From Promethearchaeota archaeon (GTDB taxonomy: Archaea; Asgardarchaeota; Lokiarchaeia; Sigyniarchaeales; SOKP01), in contig JAGXNO010000010.1 of assembly GCA_019894975.1 (NCBI GenBank), positions 18,704-82,703 of the forward strand: a stretch of 64,000 nucleotides of DNA, read 5' to 3'. A program made the position numbers and the translations under genes. Positions within the stretch are counted from its first letter, which is position 1. Each line of letters opens with the position of its first letter. The notes beneath the pieces were generated by a model, which made no database searches, was not told where the DNA came from, and saw only the letters and a program-made list of their open reading frames with translations. Below are positions 44,818 to 53,866 of the stretch, piece after piece.

Positions 44818-46112
44818 ATACCTATGAAGTGGATGTCGCTGTAATTGGTGGTGGCTCAGCCGGCTTAGCGGCGGCAATAGTAGTAAAAAAAGCGAATTTA
44901 GATGTCCTAATTTTAGAGAGAGATAAAGAATTAGGAGGAATTACACTCCAATGCATTCATAATGGGTTTGGTCTTCATGAGTTTGAAGAAGAATTAACCG
45001 GACCGGAATATATTCAACGATTTATCAATCAAGCTATAGAATTAGATATTGCCTATAAATTAGATACTATGGTTGTAGAAATAACTCCAGAGAAAGTTAT
45101 TTACGCTGTGAACAATAAAGAAGGACTTATAGAAATTAAACCTAAAGCAATAATATTAGCTATGGGTTGCCGTGAAAGAACAAGAGGTGCAATTAACATA
45201 CCTGGTTTTCGTCCGTCTGGGATATATACTGCAGGACAAGCTCAAAGATTTGTTAATATTGAAGGATATCTACCGGGTAGAACTTATGTTATTTTAGGAA
45301 GTGGAGATATTGGGATGATAATGGCACGACGATTAACGTGGGAAGGATGTCAAGTTAAGGCTGTTGTTGAGATACAACCTTATGTAAGTGGATTAATTAG
45401 AAATCAAGTACAATGTTTAGAGGATTATGGAATTCCACTGATTACAAGTTATACTGTTACTAAAATTCACGGGAAAGATAGGGTTAAAGGTGTTACAATT
45501 TCAAAGGTTGATCGGAATTTTGATAGGGTAATAGGTTCTGAGAAATTTATTGAATGTGATACTCTATTATTATCTGTAGGATTAATACCGGAAAATGAAT
45601 TGACAAGAGAGGCTGGAGCAAAAATTTCAGAAATGGGTGGTCCCGTTGTAGATAACAATTTAGAAACTACAATAGAGGGTATTTTTGCTTGTGGTAATGT
45701 ATTGCAAGTACATGACTTAGTAGATTTAGTGTCTGCAGAGGCAAAAAGAGCAGGATTAAATGCCATCGATTATATTAACAACAGGTATGAGAAGAAATTC
45801 GAAGAATCAGGAAAAATTAAATGCAAAGCTGGTGAAAATGTAAGTTATGTAAAACCAGATTTAATTAATTTATCTGATTTATCTAAGGACGTAGTTTTTA
45901 CATTTAGAGTAAAGAGACCCAATAGAAGACTGCTAATTCAGTTTAAAGATAATAAAAATCGTATTATATATAAAAAAAAGAGAAGATATGTAATTCCTAG
46001 TGAAATGCTCGAAATAAAGTTAAATTTAAACGAATTTAAATTCGCACCTAGTACAAAAAATATAGAAATAGAAGTGATACCTCGTCCAGAGGCATTAATT
46101 GAGGAGGATTAA
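44814..46112 (+). CDS. GlpB-like FAD/NAD(P)-dependent oxidoreductase
   Basis: 432 residues. The FAD motif VAVIGGGSAGLAAAIVVKKA, a NAD(P) motif VILGSGDIGMIMARRLTWEG, and GGPVVDNNLETTIEGIFACGNVLQVHDLVDLVS near the end place it with the NAD(P)/FAD oxidoreductases found beside GlpA-like and DUF1667 proteins in fermenting bacteria. The last 80 residues (from about 350) are beta-rich and basic. The TTG start overlaps the upstream stop, with GAGGTG ten bases before it, so translation is coupled. Confidence 0.85.
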   Translation: MNTYEVDVAVIGGGSAGLAAAIVVKKANLDVLILERDKELGGITLQCIHNGFGLHEFEEELTGPEYIQRFINQAIELDIAYKLDTMVVEITPEKVIYAVNNKEGLIEIKPKAIILAMGCRERTRGAINIPGFRPSGIYTAGQAQRFVNIEGYLPGRTYVILGSGDIGMIMARRLTWEGCQVKAVVEIQPYVSGLIRNQVQCLEDYGIPLITSYTVTKIHGKDRVKGVTISKVDRNFDRVIGSEKFIECDTLLLSVGLIPENELTREAGAKISEMGGPVVDNNLETTIEGIFACGNVLQVHDLVDLVSAEAKRAGLNAIDYINNRYEKKFEESGKIKCKAGENVSYVKPDLINLSDLSKDVVFTFRVKRPNRRLLIQFKDNKNRIIYKKKRRYVIPSEMLEIKLNLNEFKFAPSTKNIEIEVIPRPEALIEED

Positions 46113-46129
46113 TTTTAGAGGTAATTAAT

Positions 46130-46513
46130 ATGTCAGAATCAAAGATACCAGAAGGAAAAAAAGAGATTCGTTGTATTGTATGTCCAACAGGTTGTTTAGT
46201 TCATGTTGAGAATATAAATGGGGAGTTGGTCATTGAAGGTCATTCATGTCAAAGAGGTGAAGAATATGCAAAAGTAGAATTTATCGCACCAAAACGAATT
46301 CTAACAACAACGATTAGAGTAGAAAATGGATTTCTTCCCCTAATACCCGTCAGATCAGATACTCCCATTCCGAAGGAGAGACTCCAAGACACATTAAAGG
46401 AAATCGCAAAAATAAAGGTTAAAGCCCCAATAAAAATGGGAGATATTTTAATTAAACAGGTAATAGGATTGGATGTGAATATTATTGCGAGCAGGGACTT
46501 GATAAAAGCATAA
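46130..46513 (+). CDS. DUF1667 domain protein
   Basis: 127 residues with IRCIVCPTGCLVHVEN, then GHSCQRGEEYAKVEFIAPKRILTTTIRV and an ending like LIKQVIGLDVNIIAS, the DUF1667 pattern. The four cysteines (two in CIVCPTGC, one in GHSC, plus neighbours) suggest a bound metal cluster. DUF1667 proteins occur in operons with GlpA/GlpB-like flavoproteins, matching the arrangement here. Its exact job as an electron-transfer or maturation protein is not established. Confidence 0.88.
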   Translation: MSESKIPEGKKEIRCIVCPTGCLVHVENINGELVIEGHSCQRGEEYAKVEFIAPKRILTTTIRVENGFLPLIPVRSDTPIPKERLQDTLKEIAKIKVKAPIKMGDILIKQVIGLDVNIIASRDLIKA

Positions 46514-46654
46514 ATAAAATCGTCTTTCTATTAAACCATAGATTTGGGTCTTAAATATCTAATCCATTTAGCAAATAATTAATTATAAATACATTTAGAA
46601 ATAATTCTATAATGAATATAGATTCATTATTACCAAAGTTACAGAATGATTTAA

Positions 46655-48025
46655 ATGAAAAAAGAAAGTATTTTAAGAGATTTAGAAGATATTGTCGGGA
46701 AAGACTTTGTTTCAAATAAGTCAGAAGATCTTTTCATATATTCACAAGATCCTGGGGCTTCTGAACCTCGACCTGTCGATTTCGTGGTGATGCCTAAGAC
46801 TGTTGAGGAAATACAAGAAATCGTAAAGCTAGCAAATAAAGAGGTAATCCCTCTAATCCCTATGGGAGGCGGACTTACTTTAAGTGGATTGATCCTTCCT
46901 GTTCATAAAGGTATCGTTATGGATATGAAAAGAATGGATAAGATTATAGAGATTAATAGCTTGGGACGATATGCAGTTTTAGAAGCGGGAGTAACAACAG
47001 GATCATTAGTATCATACTTGAATGAACATCATCCTACTTTGCAAGCTCCGATTCCGGATGCACCAACATCTGCAACAATTGCGGGGAACGTATTAATTCA
47101 CGGATCAGGTTCACTCTCTCAGAAGTATGGACATCATGCAAGCATGATTAATGGTTTGGAAGTTGTGTTACCAACGGGAGAAATAACCAAATTTGGTTCT
47201 TATGCAATTTCGGAATATTGGTTTTCAAAAGCCCCCATTCCAGATCTAATTGGTTTGTTCACGAGCAGTTTTGGCACTATGGGTATTATTACAAAAGTAT
47301 CCATAAAACTATATCCGAAACCAAAAGAACGAGACATAATTTTTGGATTATCTCAGGATTTTGATGGGCTCCCAAATCTCATGTCTAAAATAACCTTTAC
47401 AGAATTCGCAGAAGATGTTATGATAGGCCATTCCCATACTCCCCCTAATATGAAACAATTTTGTGCTGTTATGGTATATATCACCGGAAACTCAAAAGAA
47501 GAAATGGACTTAAAAAGATCTACTATAGAAACAATATTTAAAGAAAATAACCTACAAGTAGCTCCAATAATGGGTCAAACAAGGACCTATTTGATGGATC
47601 ATCCCCAATATACGGCAGCATTTGCTTCAGACTGGAGAAAGGGAGGTGGATTCGAATATGTTGGGTCATTTATTCCGTTAGAAAAAATTCCTGAAGCAAT
47701 CGAAAAAGGAGTTGTAATTTCAGAAAAATATGGGTTGGTCCCATCATTATTGTGCAGAATAATAGGAAGTGGTCATGCGGTTATGTTTTCTGTCACTTTC
47801 CCGTTTAATCGAGCAGATCCCGCTGACCGGAAAAATGCTAGAGAGGGATTAGAAGAAACAAATAAAATGGTGTTGGAAATAGGAGGGGTTCCTTGGAAAA
47901 CAGAATTAACAGGTCAAAAACTCACTATGGAAAAAGCAGATCCACAATATAAGAAATTATTTAAACGGGTTCGAAATCTGTTAGATCCAAATGGTATAAT
48001 GAACCCTGGGAATTGGGAGGTGTGA
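46655..48025 (+). CDS. FAD-binding oxidase, GlcD/lactate dehydrogenase-like
   Basis: 456 residues. An FAD-binding PCMH domain (VIPLIPMGGGLTLSGLILPV, EAGVTTGSLVSYL, ATIAGNVLIHGSGSL) is followed by the FAD-oxidase C-terminal domain ending LLDPNGIMNPGNWEV. It lacks its own Fe-S domain, which the next gene (3 bases later) supplies. Together they form a two-subunit hydroxyacid dehydrogenase of the GlcD/GlcF type. Substrate (lactate, glycolate, 2-hydroxy acid) unknown. Confidence 0.88.
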   Translation: MKKESILRDLEDIVGKDFVSNKSEDLFIYSQDPGASEPRPVDFVVMPKTVEEIQEIVKLANKEVIPLIPMGGGLTLSGLILPVHKGIVMDMKRMDKIIEINSLGRYAVLEAGVTTGSLVSYLNEHHPTLQAPIPDAPTSATIAGNVLIHGSGSLSQKYGHHASMINGLEVVLPTGEITKFGSYAISEYWFSKAPIPDLIGLFTSSFGTMGIITKVSIKLYPKPKERDIIFGLSQDFDGLPNLMSKITFTEFAEDVMIGHSHTPPNMKQFCAVMVYITGNSKEEMDLKRSTIETIFKENNLQVAPIMGQTRTYLMDHPQYTAAFASDWRKGGGFEYVGSFIPLEKIPEAIEKGVVISEKYGLVPSLLCRIIGSGHAVMFSVTFPFNRADPADRKNAREGLEETNKMVLEIGGVPWKTELTGQKLTMEKADPQYKKLFKRVRNLLDPNGIMNPGNWEV

Positions 48026-48028
48026 TAA

Positions 48029-49240
48029 ATGCTATCAAGTCAAAAAAGTAGAGAAGAGTTGGGACTAAAATATTATGAACAGATGATACACAGATGTTTT
48101 AGATGTGGTTACTGCAAGTTTACAGGAGATTCTATAGATATTAATTGTCCAAGTTATAAAAAGTACAAATTTGAATCTTTTAGTGCGGGTGGACGAATGT
48201 GGTTAATTTACGGATTAATGTCTAATGAACTCGAATGGAGTGATCATATGAGTAAAATCCTATATGCTTGCACAACATGTGGAAACTGTGGTGAGAACTG
48301 TAAACTCCTGAGGCGGAAATTTGGATCGGAATTTGCGGTAGATATTATTGAATTAGCACGGGCTGAAGCATTTAAAAATGGATTTTGTTCGGAAAAAGCT
48401 ATTAATTTTGGAAATCATACTGCCAAAGAGCATAATCCATACTTAGAAAAACATGAAAATAGATTATCATGGCTTCCTGATGATTTTAAGAATCCCGAAG
48501 ATCCAGAAATTGGATATTTTGTAGGTTGTACGTCATCTTACCGTGAAAAAGAATTAGCCAGAAATAACTTTGAAGTTCTCAAGAAAATAGGTGTCAAATT
48601 TGCCATCTTTCAGGAGGAATGGTGTTGTGGTTCACCGCTCCTTAGGACAGGTCAAAGGGAAACCGCAATAATCCAAGCAAAACATAATATTGACTTGTTT
48701 AAAAATAAAAATATCAAAACAATTGTTACTTCCTGTGCGGGTTGTTATCGAACCATCAAGGAAGATTACTCAAGAATATTCTACGATGGAATTTCTGAAG
48801 ATAAATTACCATTTGAAGTTCTTCATATTTCAGAATATATCAAAAGGCTACTGGATGAAAACAAAATTGAATTTAAAAAGAATTTAAATGGAAAAAGAAA
48901 AGTTACTTATCATGATCCATGCCATCTCGGACGTCATGCGGGGGTATATAATGAGCCAAGAGAAATTATTAAAAAAATTCCCGGAATAGAGTTAGTAGAA
49001 ATGCGCAAAATTAAAGGAGATGCAACATGTTGCGGTGCTGGAGGAGGTGTTAAAGCTGGATATTCTGAATGGGCTTTAGAAATGGCAACCAGTCGCATTG
49101 AAGAAGCATTAGAAACAGGAGCAGAAATATTAATAACCACTTGCCCGTTCTGTGAGCATAATTTCGCAGATGCTATAAAAGAGCATAATTATAATATCCA
49201 AATCATGGATTTAGTTAATTTATTAAAAGAATTATTATAG
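48029..49240 (+). CDS. Fe-S and CCG-domain subunit (HdrD/GlcF-like)
   Basis: 403 residues. Two ferredoxin-like clusters (RCFRCGYCKF and TTCGNCGENCK) come before two cysteine-rich CCG domains: VGCTSSYREKELARNNFE with EEWCCGSPLLRTG and SCAGCYRT, then YHDPCHLGRHAG with TCCGAGGGVKAG and CPFCEHNFADAI. This is the HdrD/GlcF layout, transferring electrons from a flavoprotein to heterodisulfide, quinone or related acceptors. Paired with the upstream GlcD-like gene. Confidence 0.9.
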   Translation: MLSSQKSREELGLKYYEQMIHRCFRCGYCKFTGDSIDINCPSYKKYKFESFSAGGRMWLIYGLMSNELEWSDHMSKILYACTTCGNCGENCKLLRRKFGSEFAVDIIELARAEAFKNGFCSEKAINFGNHTAKEHNPYLEKHENRLSWLPDDFKNPEDPEIGYFVGCTSSYREKELARNNFEVLKKIGVKFAIFQEEWCCGSPLLRTGQRETAIIQAKHNIDLFKNKNIKTIVTSCAGCYRTIKEDYSRIFYDGISEDKLPFEVLHISEYIKRLLDENKIEFKKNLNGKRKVTYHDPCHLGRHAGVYNEPREIIKKIPGIELVEMRKIKGDATCCGAGGGVKAGYSEWALEMATSRIEEALETGAEILITTCPFCEHNFADAIKEHNYNIQIMDLVNLLKELL

Positions 49241-49295
49241 AAATTGAAATGAATTACGAATTAAAAAACATGAAAATTGAAAAAGGAGGAAAAAA

Positions 49296-50327
49296 ATGTT
49301 TTTAGAAGAAAAATGTAAGAGGGATACATGTGGAATAGCTTGTTTAACAAAATGTTATTACATGGACTATTCAGAGCAAAAAGCAAAAGAAGAATTTGAA
49401 AAATTAATTAGAGGTGAACCGTCTACTGTAACATCGGAATGCGTAACGTGCTGTGCGTGCACAATGAATTGCCCATATGGCGCGGATCCCTTTGATCTTA
49501 TAAGTAGGAGAATGGAAGAAACAGGGACTTTTATTGGGGGTGAACGTGCGGCCAACCAAATGAAAGGGGCTAATCTTCTCCCATCATCAATAACAAAGGG
49601 GGACCCTGATAAACCTATAATGAATCTTTGTACAGTGAATATGATTGCAGGAGCGATTGAAGGGCAATTATTTGAAGGATTAACCCTTCTTCAAGGAGGA
49701 GATTATTTCTGTCAAATTGGCGGATATCATGCAGGTATCCCAAGTATGGTCAGAGATAACGCCCAAAAATTCATCAATAACCTTGCAAAGGTCGTTCCAG
49801 ATGATAATTACCTAATTTGCTTCCATGACGATTGCTTCATGATGCTGGACCATTATGCAAAAGATTTTGGGATGGAAGTTCCCTTTAAATATATCCATAT
49901 TATTGAATATCTTCGAGATTATGTGAAGAAAAATCTCGATAAAATAAAGAAACTAAACATCAAAATCGCATACCAGCAACCCTGTGCCTCCCGTATAGGA
50001 TGGGATGCTTTTAGGAAAAAAGATAAAGCACTCGATGAGTTATTTGAATTATTAGGTGTTGAACGAGTCGATAGAAAATATGACCGTGAAGGAGCACTCT
50101 GTTGTACTGCAGTTATTTCTCCTAATGATAAATATTGGAAAATGAACATTGCTGATGCTAAAAATGCAGGAGTAGAAGCAATGATTTTTCTCTGTCCAAT
50201 CTGTTGTTTATACTTAAGGAGCAAAGCTCAAGCAGAAGGTATGGAACCTTACTTTTTAAGCAATCTAGTAAGGGAAGCATTGGGTGAAAATCTCCCAAAA
50301 GGGAAAGCGGGAAAAATATTTGAGTAA
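49296..50327 (+). CDS. HdrB-like CCG-domain protein with ferredoxin domain, copy A
   Basis: 343 residues. An N-terminal ferredoxin part (CGIACLTKCYYMD and CVTCCACTMNCPYGADPFD) is followed by CCG repeats (YQQPCASRIGWDAF, GALCCTAV, FLCPICCLYL). It is a paralogue of the gene on the opposite strand downstream. An AAAGGAGG-type ribosome-binding site precedes the ATG. It probably receives electrons from, or donates to, the GlcD/GlcF pair. Confidence 0.85.
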   Translation: MFLEEKCKRDTCGIACLTKCYYMDYSEQKAKEEFEKLIRGEPSTVTSECVTCCACTMNCPYGADPFDLISRRMEETGTFIGGERAANQMKGANLLPSSITKGDPDKPIMNLCTVNMIAGAIEGQLFEGLTLLQGGDYFCQIGGYHAGIPSMVRDNAQKFINNLAKVVPDDNYLICFHDDCFMMLDHYAKDFGMEVPFKYIHIIEYLRDYVKKNLDKIKKLNIKIAYQQPCASRIGWDAFRKKDKALDELFELLGVERVDRKYDREGALCCTAVISPNDKYWKMNIADAKNAGVEAMIFLCPICCLYLRSKAQAEGMEPYFLSNLVREALGENLPKGKAGKIFE

Positions 50328-50362
50328 AATAAGATAAAAATAAAATATTATTTTTTAATTTT

Positions 50363-51373
50363 TCAATTAATTCTTTCTCCTAAAGCCATTCTTGCTAAAT
50401 CAGTTAATAAATATGGTTTTAATCCTTTTTGTTCCACTTTAGAGCCTAGAGTTTCCTTACACATTGGGCATACAAATGCACAAACTTCAGCTCCATATTC
50501 AATCATATCGTTAACATTTTTTTCTTGAGTAGGCTTTACCAATTCTCTTTTACCTAGCATCGCAAAGGGAGCCGCACAACATATTGCATTTTCCCTGTCA
50601 TATGTTCGTTTAACTCGTTCGACACCTATTAAGTCACAAATGTTATCAACATATTTTTCAATTTCAGGTAAAAATCGATTGGAACAGCTTCGCTGGTACG
50701 CAATTTTCATATTAAGTTTTTTTATCTCTGATTTATGATCATTTAGATATTCATACACATACTCAAAAATATGAATTGGTTTGAAAGGCACATCTATATT
50801 ATTTCTTTGGCAATACGATGTCCACATGCCATAACATTCATCATGCCAACAGATAAGTTCCTTGATTCCATGCTTTTGGATACTTTCCATTATTATAGGA
50901 ATTCTTTCTTTGATTAATGAGTCCCGCGCCATATGGTGAAACATTAAATTACAGAAAAAATCAGTTCCGCTTATATATTGCAGATCCTCAAACATTTGAC
51001 CTTTCATATTCTCAGGATTAATCTTTGAAAATGTACATCTATTAAAGACTGGTTTATTAGAGTCAATTTCCTTAATTCTTACTTCATCATGGGGAGCAAA
51101 TTGTTTAATTGCTCCTTGGAGCATAGCAGGATTAATATTAAAAGTATTATATTTTTCTTGTAATTCAGTTTTTAAATCAAATGGATGTGAATCATATGGA
51201 CAATATTCATCACAGGCGAAACAGGTAACGCAATCTTTTAAAATGAAAGAATCTTCACCCTTAATCATTTTGTCCATTTCTTGTTTTGCTGTTTCTCTAT
51301 CTACTTCCATCCATTGACATCGAGTTAAACAATCAATATTTTCACATTTAGAACAATTAGATTTATCAAACAT
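50363..51373 (-). CDS. HdrB-like CCG-domain protein with ferredoxin domain, copy B
   Basis: 336 residues, colinear with copy A: CENIDCLTRCQWMEVD, CVTCFACDEYCPYDSHPFD, then YQRSCSNRFLPEIEKYVDN, NAICCAAPFAM and FVCPMCKETLG. The two genes are convergent with about 35 bases between their ends, so this is an inverted duplication, not a tandem one. It is clearly diverged in the middle, suggesting separate partners or acceptors. Confidence 0.85.
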   Translation of the reverse strand: MFDKSNCSKCENIDCLTRCQWMEVDRETAKQEMDKMIKGEDSFILKDCVTCFACDEYCPYDSHPFDLKTELQEKYNTFNINPAMLQGAIKQFAPHDEVRIKEIDSNKPVFNRCTFSKINPENMKGQMFEDLQYISGTDFFCNLMFHHMARDSLIKERIPIIMESIQKHGIKELICWHDECYGMWTSYCQRNNIDVPFKPIHIFEYVYEYLNDHKSEIKKLNMKIAYQRSCSNRFLPEIEKYVDNICDLIGVERVKRTYDRENAICCAAPFAMLGKRELVKPTQEKNVNDMIEYGAEVCAFVCPMCKETLGSKVEQKGLKPYLLTDLARMALGERIN

Positions 51374-51524
51374 AATTTTTTCAATTTTATGATTTTAGTA
51401 GTTTAAGTGTCAAATATTAAGAAGATATTTTTAATTTTGTGAAAATATAGTTAATAAACCAATATTTTTAGATTCCTTTTTTCATTTCTAGATGTAAACA
51501 CTTCTTAATTAAACTATCAGGTAG

Positions 51525-51983
51525 ATTCAAGTTTCTGAACTAGACCAAATCCATGAGGTTCATAGGAATTTATTTATTGGAGCTTACTGGCCCAGATTAA
51601 ATTTTACAATGTTTAAAGACATTGGAATAACCGCTATCGTAAATTTGATGGAGGAAAATCTATACAATCCTACTAATCTAGGTTTTCATTATCTACATAG
51701 GGGTTTTCCTGATGATACCTATCCTCCTCACGAATATATTGAAGTAATTTTAAATTTTATTGATCTCCATCTAAAAGAAAATGGGAAAGTTTTGGTTCAT
51801 TGTGCAATGGGGATTTCAAGGAGTGGAGGAATAACTATAGCCTGGTTATTAAAGGAGAATTCAGATTGGAGTTGGCAGGATGCTCTTTCCTATGTAAAGA
51901 AATCTAAATTTATCGGTCCTGCTGTAGAAATAAAAAATTCTGTTCTTGATTACTTTGAGAAAATTGAAAACAAGAAGAGATAA
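51525..51983 (+). CDS. Dual-specificity phosphatase-like protein, probable AUU start
   Basis: Catalytic motif VHCAMGISRSGG (HCxxGxxRS) with the likely general acid in FPDDTYPP. The first ATG (51609) gives 124 residues but omits the family N-terminus. The frame continues upstream through IHEVHRNLFIGAYWPRL, which matches the usual start of these phosphatases, to a TAG at 51522. Only ATT codons are available there; the ATT at 51525 gives 152 residues. A Shine-Dalgarno-like AGGT is too close (2 bases) to be convincing, so this case is the weakest of the five, yet the conserved segment argues for it. Confidence 0.8.
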   Translation: MQVSELDQIHEVHRNLFIGAYWPRLNFTMFKDIGITAIVNLMEENLYNPTNLGFHYLHRGFPDDTYPPHEYIEVILNFIDLHLKENGKVLVHCAMGISRSGGITIAWLLKENSDWSWQDALSYVKKSKFIGPAVEIKNSVLDYFEKIENKKR

Positions 51984-52122
51984 CACTAATATAAGTACCT
52001 TGTGAGTAAAACTCTTTTAATTAGTGAGTTTGATTGTTTATCATTTACTTAAATATATAAAACAAGACTAAGATTAGTTAATAAAAAATCAGTATTATTA
52101 AAAAATTAGAGGAGATCTATTT

Positions 52123-52482
52123 TTGTCTGAATTTGAACAGAAAGTATTAAAATCACTTGAAGAAATAAATAGTAAACTTGATTCCTTATTAAAAAGTGGA
52201 GCCTCAGCATCCACACCGACTCCAACAGCTGCCCCCCCAGCACAAGCTCCTGCTACAGCTCCTGAAATAAGTCGCCCAAAACCTTCTGAACTTGTAGAAA
52301 AGCAAAAGGAGGAAGAAAGAATGGAAGAAAAACCTCCTGTTGAAGGCAGGAGAATATGCCCCGAATGCTCCGGAACCACTTTCGCTACACACGAAGATAA
52401 GCAACAGGTGCTTCACCAAATGGGTGGCGTAAAGATCTATGCTAAAAAATATGTATGTAAGAGCTGTGGGTACGAATACTAA
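52123..52482 (+). CDS. Coiled-coil protein with C-terminal zinc ribbon
   Basis: 119 residues: an N-terminal helix (FEQKVLKSLEEINSKLDSLL), a Pro/Ala-rich linker (about residues 27-50), a charged stretch, then a zinc ribbon with RICPECSGTTF and KYVCKSCGYEY. TTG start with GGAG eight to nine bases upstream, a good match. Such ribbons often contact nucleic acids or proteins; function unknown. The linker is compositionally biased, typical of adaptor proteins. Confidence 0.7.
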   Translation: MSEFEQKVLKSLEEINSKLDSLLKSGASASTPTPTAAPPAQAPATAPEISRPKPSELVEKQKEEERMEEKPPVEGRRICPECSGTTFATHEDKQQVLHQMGGVKIYAKKYVCKSCGYEY

Positions 52483-52670
52483 GCTATCGCTGCCAGTATC
52501 TTTCAATTCATCAAACCGAAATAAAAAATCCATTTCAATAATTTTTTATTCCCTTTTTATTAATATGTAGACGATTTTATCTGTATATACATTTTCAGTT
52601 AGGTTTTTATCTTGAATATTCTTAACATTTTTAATAAAAACTTAGAAAAGACGTAATGGTGTACTTTTAG

Positions 52671-53756
52671 ATTCCTCAATGGCGAGTAAAAAAAGGGATT
52701 CAGTATGTAAAGAACTTTTTTCTAAATAACTTTACAAGCATAAAAGTTCCCTATTCTGCCCAGATAGAATTAACACTACGTTGCAATGGAACGTGCTCAT
52801 TTTGTTCTATACATTCTTTACCAAAATCTATTAAAGGAGAAGATATGAGCACTAAACAAATAAAACAATTAATAGATCAAATTGCTGATTTAGGAGTGTT
52901 AGCCTTGTCCTTTACAGGAGGTGAACCTACTCTTAGAAGAGATCTTCCGGAATTAATATATCATACAGGAGTAGTTCATGGTTTTATGAATGGAATTGCT
53001 ACTAATGGTTATTTATTGCCAAAACTGTTTAAAGAACATAAATTAGAGGGCTTGGATTATATCTTAATATCTTTAGATTATCCTAACGCAGAATTACATA
53101 ATAAAATGAGGGGTTTCAATGTTTTTGACAAAGTAATTGAGTCCATTAAATTAGCTAATAGAAATGAAATAAAACCAATAATAAGTACTGTTGTAATGAA
53201 CGATAATTTACCATTTTTAGAAGATATGTGTGAATTAGCAGAAAATTTAAATTGTTCTATAGAAATGTATCCTTGTGAAGATATTATAAGGAATTACTCT
53301 GAAAACAGTTACCATATTGATAAAATTAATGATTTAATCCCAGATATCTCCAGCTGGGCCAACATAATGAGGTCATTAAGAAGAAATTATAAAAATATTC
53401 TGACTGATCCGGTTTCAATTGAAGTAGTCGAGAAGGGAGGATTTGGGGGATATCCTTCATATCATCAAAAAACCCTACGATGTCATGTCGCGGAAGCTTA
53501 TATATTCATAAGTCATGACGGATTTGTTCATTATCCCTGTAAAATTCACCCTTTAATTAGTTTTGATGCACTTAAATATTCCTTACATAATATCTACTAT
53601 TCAGAAGAAGTTAGGGAAATCATGAAACAGCATGATAATTATGATTTCTGTGATAATTGTCGTTTAGGGTGTGCTATAGCATCGTCAATTCCAACTCGAT
53701 GGAAGACCCTTTATTCTAAATATGTAAAGGGGTTTCTAGATGGAAATTTAAGATGA
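52671..53756 (+). CDS. Radical SAM/SPASM protein, probable AUU start
   Basis: The cluster motif LRCNGTCSFCSIHSL (CxxxCxxC) lies upstream of the first ATG (52845), so the start must be earlier. The frame is open from a TAG at 52668 and contains no ATG, GTG or TTG before 52845; the ATT at 52671 is the best candidate, nine bases after GGTG. That gives 361 residues. LSFTGGEPTLRRDLPEL and CDNCRLGCAIAS with CHVAEAYIFI (SPASM-like cysteines) follow. In-frame ATG-GTG-TAC-TTT-TAG just upstream forms a four-codon mini-frame whose stop touches the AUU. Peptide-modifying or enzyme-maturation roles are typical. Confidence 0.85.
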   Translation: MPQWRVKKGIQYVKNFFLNNFTSIKVPYSAQIELTLRCNGTCSFCSIHSLPKSIKGEDMSTKQIKQLIDQIADLGVLALSFTGGEPTLRRDLPELIYHTGVVHGFMNGIATNGYLLPKLFKEHKLEGLDYILISLDYPNAELHNKMRGFNVFDKVIESIKLANRNEIKPIISTVVMNDNLPFLEDMCELAENLNCSIEMYPCEDIIRNYSENSYHIDKINDLIPDISSWANIMRSLRRNYKNILTDPVSIEVVEKGGFGGYPSYHQKTLRCHVAEAYIFISHDGFVHYPCKIHPLISFDALKYSLHNIYYSEEVREIMKQHDNYDFCDNCRLGCAIASSIPTRWKTLYSKYVKGFLDGNLR

Positions 53757-53866
53757 ATAAAGACTAAATTATTTAGAGTTCCTTATTTTGTGGAAAACTC
53801 TAAGTTTAAAACTAATATAAAAAAATTTAATTTACATCATGTTTTTCTTAATATAGTGATAACTTT

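Noticed and set aside
52656..52670. Reading the TAG before the radical SAM frame as pyrrolysine
   Set aside because: Several genes here end in TAG (for example at 9632 and 25285), and nothing else points to recoding. AUU initiation is simpler.
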